Of a stretch of DNA of 36,644 bases, positions 15,069 through 23,380 are shown piece after piece. Every line of letters begins with the position of its first letter. The stretch's first letter is position 1. The notes below the pieces were generated by a model. That model ran no database searches, had not been told where the DNA came from, and saw nothing but the letters and a program-made list of their open reading frames with translations. Source of the DNA: Clostridia bacterium (GTDB taxonomy: Bacteria > Bacillota > Clostridia > Christensenellales > Aristaeellaceae); NCBI GenBank assembly GCA_017460395.1, contig JAFUBA010000195.1, positions 1 to 36,644 of the forward strand, given 5' to 3'. The position numbers and the translations under genes are program-made.

Positions 15069-18005
15069 TTAAGCCTTTTTGGCTTCCTTTTTCTTTTTCC
15101 TGGCATTGTGGACGAAGGCCCACACACCCCAGAGCACGATCAGGACGCCGAGAAGAATATCGGCATACTGGAGATAGGTGCGCCACACGGGCGGATTGTA
15201 GCCGATGACCTCGGCATTCATGGCGTTGGAGTTGACGAAGGCGTAGAGCAGGTTCTTCACTGCATTGCCAAGGACCACTGCATCGCCGTTATCCGACGTG
15301 TCGGGATCCATCCACATGGAGGACGTGAGGGTCGCCAGATCCAGATCGCCGCCGGCATAATACATCTGCCTGGGGATCATGTACTGGGGAATGGTGTTGA
15401 AGTCGCAGATGACGAAGCCGCGGAAGCCCCATTCATTGCGCAGGATCTCAGTCAGCAGGCGATAGTCGCCGCCGGTCCAGCGGGTGCCGATACGGTTGAA
15501 GGAGGACATGATGGCCCGGGTCTCACCCTTCTTGACTGCGTACTCAAAGGGCTTGAGGTAGATCTCGCGCAGCGCCTGCTCGGTCAGCCAGCTCAGATCG
15601 CCGCCGATGGAGCGGTGTGTCTCCTGCTCGTTGGCCACAAAGTGCTTGACGGTCATGATTACGCCCATGCGCTGAGCCCCGCGGATCTCATGGGCAGCCA
15701 TCATGCCGGAGATGAAGGGATCCTCGGAGAAGTATTCGGAGCAGCGTCCGCCGAAAGGCACACGGTGGATGTTGACACCGGGGGCATAGATGGAAGAGTA
15801 GGGCTGACCGGTGGCACGGTCGCCGAACACACCTTCCTCGCCCAGTGCTTCGCCCATCTCCTCCATCAGTTCCACGTTCCATGTGGAGGCCATGACGGGC
15901 TCAGACACATACTGGCAGGTGCCGTTGACCTGTTCCCTGTTCAGGAAGCAGGTGAAGCCTGCAGGGCCGTCGCCGTGGAGGGTGGCGGGCATGCCGATAT
16001 TTTCAATGGGCAGGGTGTGATAGGCGCCGTTGTTGAGAAGCGCCAGCACTTCCTCCTCGCCGCATGCATCGATGATTTCCTCCCACCGGTCATCGTCATA
16101 GTCCACGATGGCCTGGTAGGTGCGCTCGGGGGTCTCATCGGGCAGAAGGTCACGGAGCCTGGAAACCACATCGGAACCGAACCAGGGGATGTACTCCGCC
16201 TCGTCGAAGTCGGTGGGATTGTTGTGCTCGGTGTCTTTGATCTGCTCGTAGAGTTCCTCCGTGCCCGCGTGCTCCTGCGCGCCCTGGGGCGTGGGCCAGG
16301 TGCCCTCCCAGTCAGCACGGCTGAGCTTCGTGGAGAGCTGCCAGTCGCTGTCGAGGACGCCTTCGCGGTCGGTGTAACGGTTTTCCACGGTCTCGCCCGT
16401 GACGGGATCCTCCTCATAGAGAATCTCATCTGAAAGGGTGAGGGTGATTTCGCTGACCGACTCATGGGCATTGCGGCTCACATACAGGGTATAGTCGCCA
16501 TCTTCCAGCTCATATCCCGCGAAGCCGTTGCCGTTGACATCCGAATAGTCGTAGCTGGCGGCGGTATAGGGATCGAACTCCAGGGTGACGGTGTCCGTTT
16601 CGCCCGGGGCGAGGAGCTTTGTCTTGGCATAGGCGACCAGAACCTTGTGGGCCTTCTCAATGCCGCCCTCAGTGTAGGGCGCGGATGCATAGAGCTGCAC
16701 GACGTCCTTGCCGGCCACACTCCCGGTGTTCGTGACATCGACTGCGATTGTCACGGGGACGTCCTGCTCGATCTCATAGGAGGAGGGCTCCTGCGTGTTC
16801 CAGTCAAAGGAGGTATAGCTCAGGCCGTAACCGAAGGGGTAGACCACGTTGGACCTGTACCAGTCCTCCCCATCGGTGTAGCCGCGGGTCTCATAGTAGC
16901 GGTAGCCGACGTAGATGCCTTCCTCATAGTCGACGGAATAGTAGAGTCCGCCGTCATACTTGTCGGTGCTGCTCTCGGTGGCACCGGTACCAAAGTTCAT
17001 GAAGGCAGGGTTCTTCGTGAAGTCGCTGGCCCAGGTGTCCACGAGATGGCCGGAGGGGTTCACGGTGCCATTCAGGATATCGCCTACGGCCATGATGCCG
17101 TTGGAGCCGGTGAAGCCGATCCACAGGGCACCATCGATCTTATCTGCGAAGGGTGCATAGGAAGGATCGGTGAGGAAGGTGGCCTCAAAGGAGGAGGGGA
17201 TATTGAACAGGACGATCACATGCTGAAAACCGGCATCGCACACGGCCGCCAGCAGATCACGCTCGTTCTGATCCAGCTCCAGATAGTGGCTGTCAGGGGA
17301 GACGGCACCCTCGGTCTTTCCCTGATAGCGGGGCAGGTCGAAGCCCTCGCCACCGATGCGGGTGATGACCACCAGTGCAGCGTCACTGTAGTCCTTATAG
17401 CTGTTTTTCACAGCGTCTGTGTACTTGTTCTGGGGTGTCTCAGCGGTGGAGATCATCTGATTGCCGCCGGAGTCCAGGTCTGAAGAGTTGGCTGCGCGGG
17501 CCGGTCCGGACTGGCTGTTGTTTTCATAGAACTTTTTCAGGGTATCGTTGGTCTTAAAGCCTGCTTCCGCGAGGGCAGCATAGAGGTCACGGTTGTTGGT
17601 GGTATCAAAGCCGCCGGAACCGGAGCCGCCGTAGGAGAGGTTCACACTGTTCTTGCCGAAGACGGAGATCTTGGCGCCTTTGGCGAGCGGGAGGGCGGCA
17701 CCTTCATTTTTGAGGAGCACGAAGCCCTCCTGGGCCAGCTTCACGTTCACATCAAGTGCGTTTGCGAGCGCTTCGTCCTTGCTCTGGGCACGGGAAGCGG
17801 GATACATGGAGGCAATGGAGTCATCGTAGATAGGCCTCTGGCCGCCAAAGAATACGTCAAAGAAGCTGCCAAGATAATAGGGCGCATCCTTGTTGAGTGC
17901 GAGGTAGTTCACCACGCCGCCCACCAGGATCACGATGGCAGACACGATGGCCCATACCTTGACGGCGACGTTCTTATGCTTTTTTTTCGCTGGAGCTGCT
18001 GTCAT
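15069..18005 (-). CDS. GH3 glycosidase, inverted domain order, anchored at both ends
   Basis: 978 aa; ATG follows AGAAGGACAAAACC. A lysine-rich start (KKKHK) precedes a membrane helix at about 17-37. A second helix at about 944-967 precedes KKKKEAKK, so both ends should be cytosolic with the enzyme displayed outside. The order is the reverse of most GH3 enzymes. The (alpha/beta)6 GH3_C domain comes first (EGFVLLKNEGAALPL to about 395), then an FnIII-like domain (VTNTGSVAGKDVVQLY, about 430-500), then the TIM-barrel GH3_N domain (about 640-930: YAPGVNIHRVPFGGRCSEYF, KHFVANEQE). The likely nucleophile is Asp868 in GFVICDFNT. Inverted GH3 enzymes are known from rumen bacteria such as Butyrivibrio. 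Activity is probably beta-glucosidase-like; the sugar is uncertain. Confidence 0.93.
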   Translation of the reverse strand: MTAAPAKKKHKNVAVKVWAIVSAIVILVGGVVNYLALNKDAPYYLGSFFDVFFGGQRPIYDDSIASMYPASRAQSKDEALANALDVNVKLAQEGFVLLKNEGAALPLAKGAKISVFGKNSVNLSYGGSGSGGFDTTNNRDLYAALAEAGFKTNDTLKKFYENNSQSGPARAANSSDLDSGGNQMISTAETPQNKYTDAVKNSYKDYSDAALVVITRIGGEGFDLPRYQGKTEGAVSPDSHYLELDQNERDLLAAVCDAGFQHVIVLFNIPSSFEATFLTDPSYAPFADKIDGALWIGFTGSNGIMAVGDILNGTVNPSGHLVDTWASDFTKNPAFMNFGTGATESSTDKYDGGLYYSVDYEEGIYVGYRYYETRGYTDGEDWYRSNVVYPFGYGLSYTSFDWNTQEPSSYEIEQDVPVTIAVDVTNTGSVAGKDVVQLYASAPYTEGGIEKAHKVLVAYAKTKLLAPGETDTVTLEFDPYTAASYDYSDVNGNGFAGYELEDGDYTLYVSRNAHESVSEITLTLSDEILYEEDPVTGETVENRYTDREGVLDSDWQLSTKLSRADWEGTWPTPQGAQEHAGTEELYEQIKDTEHNNPTDFDEAEYIPWFGSDVVSRLRDLLPDETPERTYQAIVDYDDDRWEEIIDACGEEEVLALLNNGAYHTLPIENIGMPATLHGDGPAGFTCFLNREQVNGTCQYVSEPVMASTWNVELMEEMGEALGEEGVFGDRATGQPYSSIYAPGVNIHRVPFGGRCSEYFSEDPFISGMMAAHEIRGAQRMGVIMTVKHFVANEQETHRSIGGDLSWLTEQALREIYLKPFEYAVKKGETRAIMSSFNRIGTRWTGGDYRLLTEILRNEWGFRGFVICDFNTIPQYMIPRQMYYAGGDLDLATLTSSMWMDPDTSDNGDAVVLGNAVKNLLYAFVNSNAMNAEVIGYNPPVWRTYLQYADILLGVLIVLWGVWAFVHNARKKKKEAKKA

Positions 18006-18066
18006 GGTTTTGTCCTTCTTTACTTATTTTGAGAAAACAGGTTTACCAGGGTCTCATGAAGCGAAA

Positions 18067-18090
18067 GCGGGCGGGAATGGACCCGCCCGC
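18067..18090 (-). terminator. Terminator after the InlB-repeat protein gene
   Basis: A perfect nine-base stem GCGGGCGGG / CCCGCCCGC with a 6-base loop, followed on the minus strand by TTTCGCTT. It lies seven bases beyond the stop codon of the upstream gene and separates it from the GH3 gene. Confidence 0.8.
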
Positions 18091-18096
18091 AGCACA

Positions 18097-19446
18097 TTAC
18101 TTCTTGTAGTTGTCCAGTGCGGGTTCGCCGTAGTTTTCATCGAAGGTGACCACGCCGGTTGTTTCGATCTTCAGATAGTCTGCCAGAGGTGCATGAGCCA
18201 GCATCGTGGTGCCGGTGTAGGCATCGCTGTTGAGGGTCTCGAGCTTGATGACATTGGCACCCTTGCGCAGCTTCACGTTCTCTCCGACCACAAACACCTT
18301 GAAGGGAGCGGGATCGGCGGTGAAGGTCGACATATTCATGGCGGGCACGTCGGTGATGTCGATGGTGTCATAGGAGAGATACTCGCCGTTGACGCTCACG
18401 CCGTACTGGGCGGGGGTCAGGTGCAGCTCTTCCATCTCGGCGCTCAGGCTCACGGAAATCGTAGCGTCGTCCACGTCCTCATCGCAGGCCAGGTAGAAGT
18501 CTACGCTGTTGCCGAACTGATACATGTAGCCCACATACCGGTCGCCGCTGGCGCCCACATCGCTCTGGCCCATGATCATGCCCACCTCGTTGGCGGTGCC
18601 GGAGATGGCGGGGCCGGTCTTGCCGGTGAGGTTGGTGTCCTCGGCCTCAAAGATGTATTCCTGCATGCCGGAGACGGCCTTCTGCCAGGCAGCCTTCACG
18701 GTGGTGTCGCCGGTGATGGGGGAAGTGAAATCAAAGTCGGTGCCGTCCTCTGTCACCCACCTGTCGAAGGTGTAGCCGGTGCGGACAGGATCGGCAACGG
18801 GCTTTGCAACAGGCGTGCCAGTCTCCACGGGATAGGTGTAGCTGTTCAGCTTCACACCGTAGAAGTCATAGTCGAAAGTTACATGGGCATATTCTGCGCC
18901 GTCGCGGGTCCACAGAGCGTAGAGGGTCACATCCTCGGAGATGCCGGTCTTGAAATCCCACTGTGCAGTGAAGTCGGGATCCACGTACCAGCCAAGGAGG
19001 GTGTAGCCGTCCCGGGTGTAGGCCTTGTTTTCGGCCTTTTCGCCCTTCACGGTTTCCACCTGCTCAGGGGCGGGAGCGCCGTCATAGTTCTGGTCATAGG
19101 TGACGGAGAAGGAGTTGTTGGCCACGCTCACGGAGAAGCGGACATTCTTGCCGCCCACCTTCATCTGCACGGTCTTGGTGCCGCTGGCCTTGAGACCGGG
19201 CTCCTTGACAGTGATGCTTTCTGCAGTCATGGGGATCTCATCGGTGGTGCCGTCGGTATAGGTCACCAGGATGGTGCCACCCTCGAGGGTAAATTCTTCG
19301 CCGATTACATAGGCGGTTTTGGTGGGCAGCTGGCCCACATCGGCCTTGCTGACCTTCTTGGAGGCATCCAGGTCGTCTGCTGCCAGGGCAGTTACGCACA
19401 GGCACAGCATGAGAACCAGGGCCAGAATCGCAGACAGTTTCTTCAT
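18097..19446 (-). CDS. Secreted bIg/InlB B-repeat/CBM-like protein
   Basis: 449 aa. Of several in-frame starts the third (ATG 19446, MKKLSAIL) has the right spacing after AAAGGAG. Residues 1-22 are a signal peptide ending ALA. Residues about 33-110 form a bacterial Ig-like domain (AYVIGEEFTLEGGTILVTYTDGTT). Two InlB B-repeats (Flg_new type) follow at about 113-181 (YTRDGYTLLGWYVDPDF...VTLYALW) and 186-255 (VRTGYTFDRWVTEDG...TVKAAW). The C-terminal domain from about 262 starts YIFEAEDTNLTG, the opening typical of CBM6/CBM35 carbohydrate-binding modules. There is no catalytic domain or sortase motif. Between two GH3 genes it probably binds glycan for them; that is inference. Confidence 0.85.
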   Translation of the reverse strand: MKKLSAILALVLMLCLCVTALAADDLDASKKVSKADVGQLPTKTAYVIGEEFTLEGGTILVTYTDGTTDEIPMTAESITVKEPGLKASGTKTVQMKVGGKNVRFSVSVANNSFSVTYDQNYDGAPAPEQVETVKGEKAENKAYTRDGYTLLGWYVDPDFTAQWDFKTGISEDVTLYALWTRDGAEYAHVTFDYDFYGVKLNSYTYPVETGTPVAKPVADPVRTGYTFDRWVTEDGTDFDFTSPITGDTTVKAAWQKAVSGMQEYIFEAEDTNLTGKTGPAISGTANEVGMIMGQSDVGASGDRYVGYMYQFGNSVDFYLACDEDVDDATISVSLSAEMEELHLTPAQYGVSVNGEYLSYDTIDITDVPAMNMSTFTADPAPFKVFVVGENVKLRKGANVIKLETLNSDAYTGTTMLAHAPLADYLKIETTGVVTFDENYGEPALDNYKK

Positions 19447-19514
19447 GATCATGATCTCCTTTTTCAAGCGTTCATGGAATCAATGGGATGTGAAAAAGAA
19501 TGAAACCTTCGGGA

Positions 19515-19528
19515 CTGCGCATGCGCAG
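19515..19528. repeat. CTGCGCATGCGCAG palindrome
   Basis: A perfect 14-base palindrome about 70 bases upstream of the InlB-repeat gene start. It may be an operator for that gene; no partner is known. Confidence 0.5.
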
Positions 19529-19616
19529 CCTTCCCCACAGGGCGCGGCGGCAGAAAGCCGGAAAGGGAGGAAGTCCTCCCCTTCCCTCTCCGCCCCTCCG
19601 TGCCCTGGGAGGAAGG

Positions 19617-19636
19617 GGCCGCCCTTTCGGGCAGCC
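19617..19636 (-). terminator. GNRA-type hairpin after the large GH3 gene
   Basis: On the minus strand GGCtGCCC-GAAA-GGGCgGCC, followed by CCTTCCTCCC rather than a true T-run. It begins about 20 bases after the GH3 stop. More likely an mRNA 3'-end stabiliser or weak terminator than a full stop. Confidence 0.45.
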
Positions 19637-19655
19637 GCCTCAGAAGTTTATGACA

Positions 19656-22600
19656 TTATTCGACCACGATGTCGAAGGACTGGGACACGGGCATCTCATA
19701 CTGGGGCATGAGCCAGATGCCGGCCAGAGCCATACACACAGGCACGTTCTCGGTCACGGTGACCGTGTAGGTGCCGGCGGCAGCGGGTGTACCGGAGATC
19801 TTCAGACCCGTGACGACCTCAATGGGCTTGTTGGTGCGAAGACCATAGGCGGTACCGGTCAGCACTTCGAAGGTCAGCCCCTCCGGCAGCTCGCCGTCCA
19901 GGGTGTAGTTCAATTCGTGCTTCTCTTCCGCTTCCTCGATGGCGATGGTGGTGCCGTCGGCGTGGGTCTTCTCCTCATTGCGCAGGTACAGGGAACCGTT
20001 CTTTCCGTAGAAGTTGGTCACCTGAGAGGGCATGAAGCCGGTGCCCCACATGGCCTGATAGGCATAGGGCAGGGAGTCGATCACAAGGGAGGCTTCCTCG
20101 CCGGTCTTCAGGCTGATGGCGGGATTGTGCTCGCTGTCGCCGGAGACGAGATCGCCGTTGACCTGGAAGGGGCTGACGACGTTCACGGTAAGCTTCACGT
20201 TCTCCACATTGATATATCCGTCGCAGGCCATGTTCACCACGAACTCATAGGTGCCCTGGGCCGGATAGTCGCCGTAGATGTTGTTGTCAGCAAACCAGCC
20301 CTGCTGATAGCCTTCGTCACCGGGCTGCAGCTGTCCGAGGACGGGGCGGTCATAGCTGACCACGAAACCGGACACGCTCAGGCCGAGGGGCAGTTCCTGA
20401 CCTTCCGCCAGGGTCACGGTGAAGTCGGAGGTGTCTTCGCACTCGATCTGGGCGCTGTTGGCGGTGCCATAGTAGACGCTGGCGGTCAGATCATAGGAGG
20501 TGGCGAAGTTCTTATACTTGTTGGAGTTCACGAAGGACTGCAGAAGCCTCTGGCAGCTCTTGCGCAGATTGTAATAATGGGTGGTGGACAGGAAGGTGCC
20601 GTCGCCGTCCTCGGTGGGCACGGCCACGCAGCCCTTGCCGTCGCGGGCGGTGGCATCCCATTCACCGCGGGTCAGGGTGTTCTTGTGGGAGTTGTCATTG
20701 CTCATGATGACGTCGTCGCCGGCGCGCATCATCAGGTCGATGGAGGAGAAGTCCTTGGCCCATGCGTCGTTGATGGTGGAACCGGTGAAGCCCCACTCGC
20801 CGCGAAGCACATCCTCGTGCACGGCCCAGTTGTTGCTGTTGACGGTGTAGCCCAGACGGTTGAAGGAGGTCATCATACCGGTGGTATGACCATACTTCAC
20901 CATGGCCTCGAAGGACTTCATGTAGATCTCACGGAAGACCTGCTCGGTAGCAAAGGTGCACACGCCGCCGAAGTCGGCACGGTTATGCTCCTGGACGTTG
21001 GCGAACATATGCTTGGCATAGGCGCCCACGCCCTTGCTCTGCACGCCGTCCACGACGAGGGCAGCCATGGTCGCGGTCAGGCAGGGATCCTCAGAGTAGT
21101 ACTCGAAGACACGGCCGTTGAAGGGGCTGCGGTGGATGTTGGTACCGGGGCCGCGCCATGCAACAGAACCGTTGAAGAGGGCCTGGTTGCCATAGAGCTT
21201 GCCCTGCTCGCGCACGAGTTCCTTGTTCCAGGTGGCCGCCGCGATGGGGCTGGTCTGCCAGCAGGTGCCGCCGAACTGCACAGGGCCGTCGGAACCGCCC
21301 TCGCCGCCCAGGATGAGGTCGATCATCTCTTCCCAGGTGAGGCTGTTCATGTAGGAATCCCACATCTGGCTGATTTCGTCAGTGGCAGCGGTGGCAATGC
21401 CGTCCACCACGGTGGGTTCGGTGTACACTTTGCCGGAAAGGTCAGCGAGGGTCACGGTGGTGGGCACGCCCTGGGTCCATCCTTCGGGCACTTCCTCCAC
21501 GTACCAGGGCTGGCCGGGTTCGTCGTTGTAGGGATAGTAGGTTTCCTCACCCATCAGGCGGCTGTATTCCCAGTCAGCCAGCACGCGCTCCTCAGCGGTC
21601 TGAGCCTTGGGCTGTTCGAGACCGTTGGCACGGGTGATCATGTTGTCCAGGAGGTCATCGCGGGTGATTTCGAACTCATAGACGTCGTCATTGAACACGG
21701 GCACGACTTCGGCACCGGTGACAATGTCGGTCCTGGAGAGGATGTCTTCCGCGATCGTGAAGGTTTCTGCAAGAACGCACTCATGGCTGTTGCGGCGGGC
21801 GGAGATGACATAGTCGCCATGCTCGAGCTCGTAGCCATAGAATTCGTTCTCGTTGGCATCATTCCAGTCGAAGGATGCCATATCCTGAGCGGTGAACTGG
21901 ATGCAGACAGTATCAGACTCGCCGGGATTGAGCATTTTGGTCTTTTCAAAGCCTACCAGCACCACAGAGGCCTTTTCGATGCCGCCCTTGTAGTAGGGGG
22001 TGGTGGCATAAAGCTGCACAACGTCCTTGCCGGGCACGCTGCCGGTGTTGGTTACCTTGACCTGGAAAGAAAGCACCTGGTTGGGGGCCGTGATGGTCTT
22101 GTCAGAGGTGTTCACCAGTTCCCAGTCGAAGGTGGTGTAAGACAGACCGTGGCCGAAAGGATAGAGGACAGCGTCCTGGTACCAGGCTTCTCCGGAGCCT
22201 GCTTCCTCAGCATTCATGTCGTCGGCCTTGGTCTCATAGTAGCGATATCCGTAGTAGATGCCCTCGCGGAATTCCACGGCGGAGAACACGGTATCGCTGC
22301 CGTCGGGAGCAGTCAGCCAGGAGGACATCCGGTTGCCTTCCTCGTCCTTGTTCTGGCTCATGTCGCCGAAGTTGGTCCAGGTGGGATCGTTCTTGAAGTT
22401 GGCATACCACAGATCCGGGGTGTGACCGGAGGGATTGACCTTGCCGGTGAGGATCTCAGCGGCTGCCTTGGTGCCCTGATCGCCCACGCCGCCAACCCAC
22501 AGGATGGCGTCCACGCCGTACTCGGTGTCCACGGGTGCGTTCAGTTCAGGGATCTCCATGATCATGGAGGAGTTGATGACCACGATGACCTTCTTGAAGT

Positions 22601-23282
22601 TGGCCTTGGCCATCCGGATCACTTCGTGCTCGTTGTCATCCAGCTGCAGATAGTGATCGTCGGGATTGCTGTGGCCTTCCACATTGTTGGTCTTGGTATC
22701 CATGTTCTCACGGCCGAAGCGGCTGATGAACACGATGGCTGCATCGTCATAGGCGGCGAAGGTGGAGGTGACGGACTTGCTGTAGTAGCTCATGTCGGGC
22801 TCCAGCAGCTTGCCGGAATCGTTGGTGTCGTTCTGGCCGCCCAGCACCTGGAACAGGTTCTCATAGAGGGAGCGGGTCTTGGGGTTCACATGGAAGCCTT
22901 CGCTCTCAAAGCCTTCGAACCAGTTCATCTTGTAGCTGGTGCCGGAGGCTGCGCCGGAGCCGCCGCCGGAGCGGACAAAGTCCACGCTGGCAAGGCCCAG
23001 GAAGGTTACGTCGCGCTCGGTGGGATCCAGGGGCAGCGCGCCGTTTTCATTCTTGAGCAGCACCTGGCCTTCTTCCGTCATCTGCAGGTGAAGACGGTTG
23101 CCGGCCTCAAGGGCTTCCTCTTTGGTGGAGTAGTCGGTGTAGAAATGGCCCTGAGCGGCCAGATCGCCCGACACAGTACCGGTGGCTTCCACATAGGTGG
23201 TGGGCAGCGGCTCCGCGATGGCGGAAACGCAGGACACAACCATGCAGAGGGCCACGATCAGAGACAACAGTTTCTTCATCAT
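19656..23282 (-). CDS. Large secreted GH3 glycosidase, inverted order with C-terminal Ig-like domains
   Basis: 1208 aa; ATG follows AAGGAGAGAACACC. The signal peptide could be cut by SPase I (AIA before EPL) or, since VVSC resembles a lipobox, by SPase II. The GH3_C domain comes first (EGQVLLKNENGALPL from about 70), then FnIII-like (VTNTGSVPGKDVVQLY, about 440-520), then the GH3_N TIM barrel (about 660-920: RGPGTNIHRSPFNGRVFEYYSEDP, AYAKHMFANVQEHNR). The expected nucleophile is Asp839 in GFTGSTINDAW, a variant of the usual SDW. From about 940 to the end are Ig-like modules of the He_PIG type (LPLGLSVSG, LPEGLTFEV, ISGTPAAAGTYTVTV). It is clearly a paralogue of the double-anchored GH3 in the same locus but is released or lipid-anchored. 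Substrate unknown. Confidence 0.93.
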   Translation of the reverse strand: MMKKLLSLIVALCMVVSCVSAIAEPLPTTYVEATGTVSGDLAAQGHFYTDYSTKEEALEAGNRLHLQMTEEGQVLLKNENGALPLDPTERDVTFLGLASVDFVRSGGGSGAASGTSYKMNWFEGFESEGFHVNPKTRSLYENLFQVLGGQNDTNDSGKLLEPDMSYYSKSVTSTFAAYDDAAIVFISRFGRENMDTKTNNVEGHSNPDDHYLQLDDNEHEVIRMAKANFKKVIVVINSSMIMEIPELNAPVDTEYGVDAILWVGGVGDQGTKAAAEILTGKVNPSGHTPDLWYANFKNDPTWTNFGDMSQNKDEEGNRMSSWLTAPDGSDTVFSAVEFREGIYYGYRYYETKADDMNAEEAGSGEAWYQDAVLYPFGHGLSYTTFDWELVNTSDKTITAPNQVLSFQVKVTNTGSVPGKDVVQLYATTPYYKGGIEKASVVLVGFEKTKMLNPGESDTVCIQFTAQDMASFDWNDANENEFYGYELEHGDYVISARRNSHECVLAETFTIAEDILSRTDIVTGAEVVPVFNDDVYEFEITRDDLLDNMITRANGLEQPKAQTAEERVLADWEYSRLMGEETYYPYNDEPGQPWYVEEVPEGWTQGVPTTVTLADLSGKVYTEPTVVDGIATAATDEISQMWDSYMNSLTWEEMIDLILGGEGGSDGPVQFGGTCWQTSPIAAATWNKELVREQGKLYGNQALFNGSVAWRGPGTNIHRSPFNGRVFEYYSEDPCLTATMAALVVDGVQSKGVGAYAKHMFANVQEHNRADFGGVCTFATEQVFREIYMKSFEAMVKYGHTTGMMTSFNRLGYTVNSNNWAVHEDVLRGEWGFTGSTINDAWAKDFSSIDLMMRAGDDVIMSNDNSHKNTLTRGEWDATARDGKGCVAVPTEDGDGTFLSTTHYYNLRKSCQRLLQSFVNSNKYKNFATSYDLTASVYYGTANSAQIECEDTSDFTVTLAEGQELPLGLSVSGFVVSYDRPVLGQLQPGDEGYQQGWFADNNIYGDYPAQGTYEFVVNMACDGYINVENVKLTVNVVSPFQVNGDLVSGDSEHNPAISLKTGEEASLVIDSLPYAYQAMWGTGFMPSQVTNFYGKNGSLYLRNEEKTHADGTTIAIEEAEEKHELNYTLDGELPEGLTFEVLTGTAYGLRTNKPIEVVTGLKISGTPAAAGTYTVTVTENVPVCMALAGIWLMPQYEMPVSQSFDIVVE

Positions 23283-23347
23283 GGTGTTCTCTCCTTCTGG
23301 ATGTAGTATGGGGTAGGTTTGGAATATGATGAGGAATCTATTTCATC

Positions 23348-23364
23348 CCGCCCGCATGGGGCGG
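23348..23364 (-). terminator. Weak hairpin after the GH43 gene
   Basis: CCGCCC-catgc-GGGCGG on the minus strand, 17 bases beyond the GH43 stop, with no T-run. Read-through into the large GH3 gene is likely, so the two probably form an operon. Confidence 0.35.
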
Positions 23365-23380
23365 AGAATGAACAAAGTGG

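Larger units (their letters stand above)
19447..19655. other. GC-rich hairpin-dense spacer between GH3 and InlB-repeat genes
   Basis: A 209-base spacer, much more GC-rich than the other spacers. It contains three self-complementary segments: a GGCNGCCC hairpin (19617-19636), a GGGAGGA/TCCTCCC pairing near 19565-19582, and the perfect palindrome CTGCGCATGCGCAG at 19515-19528. Confidence 0.6.

Noticed and set aside
19500-23306. A 1268-codon open frame on the plus strand opposite the large GH3 gene, and a similar 580-codon frame opposite oppA
   Set aside because: The minus-strand proteins show complete family motifs and ribosome binding sites. The opposite frames are Val/Gly/His-rich antisense translations, an effect of GC-rich codon usage.
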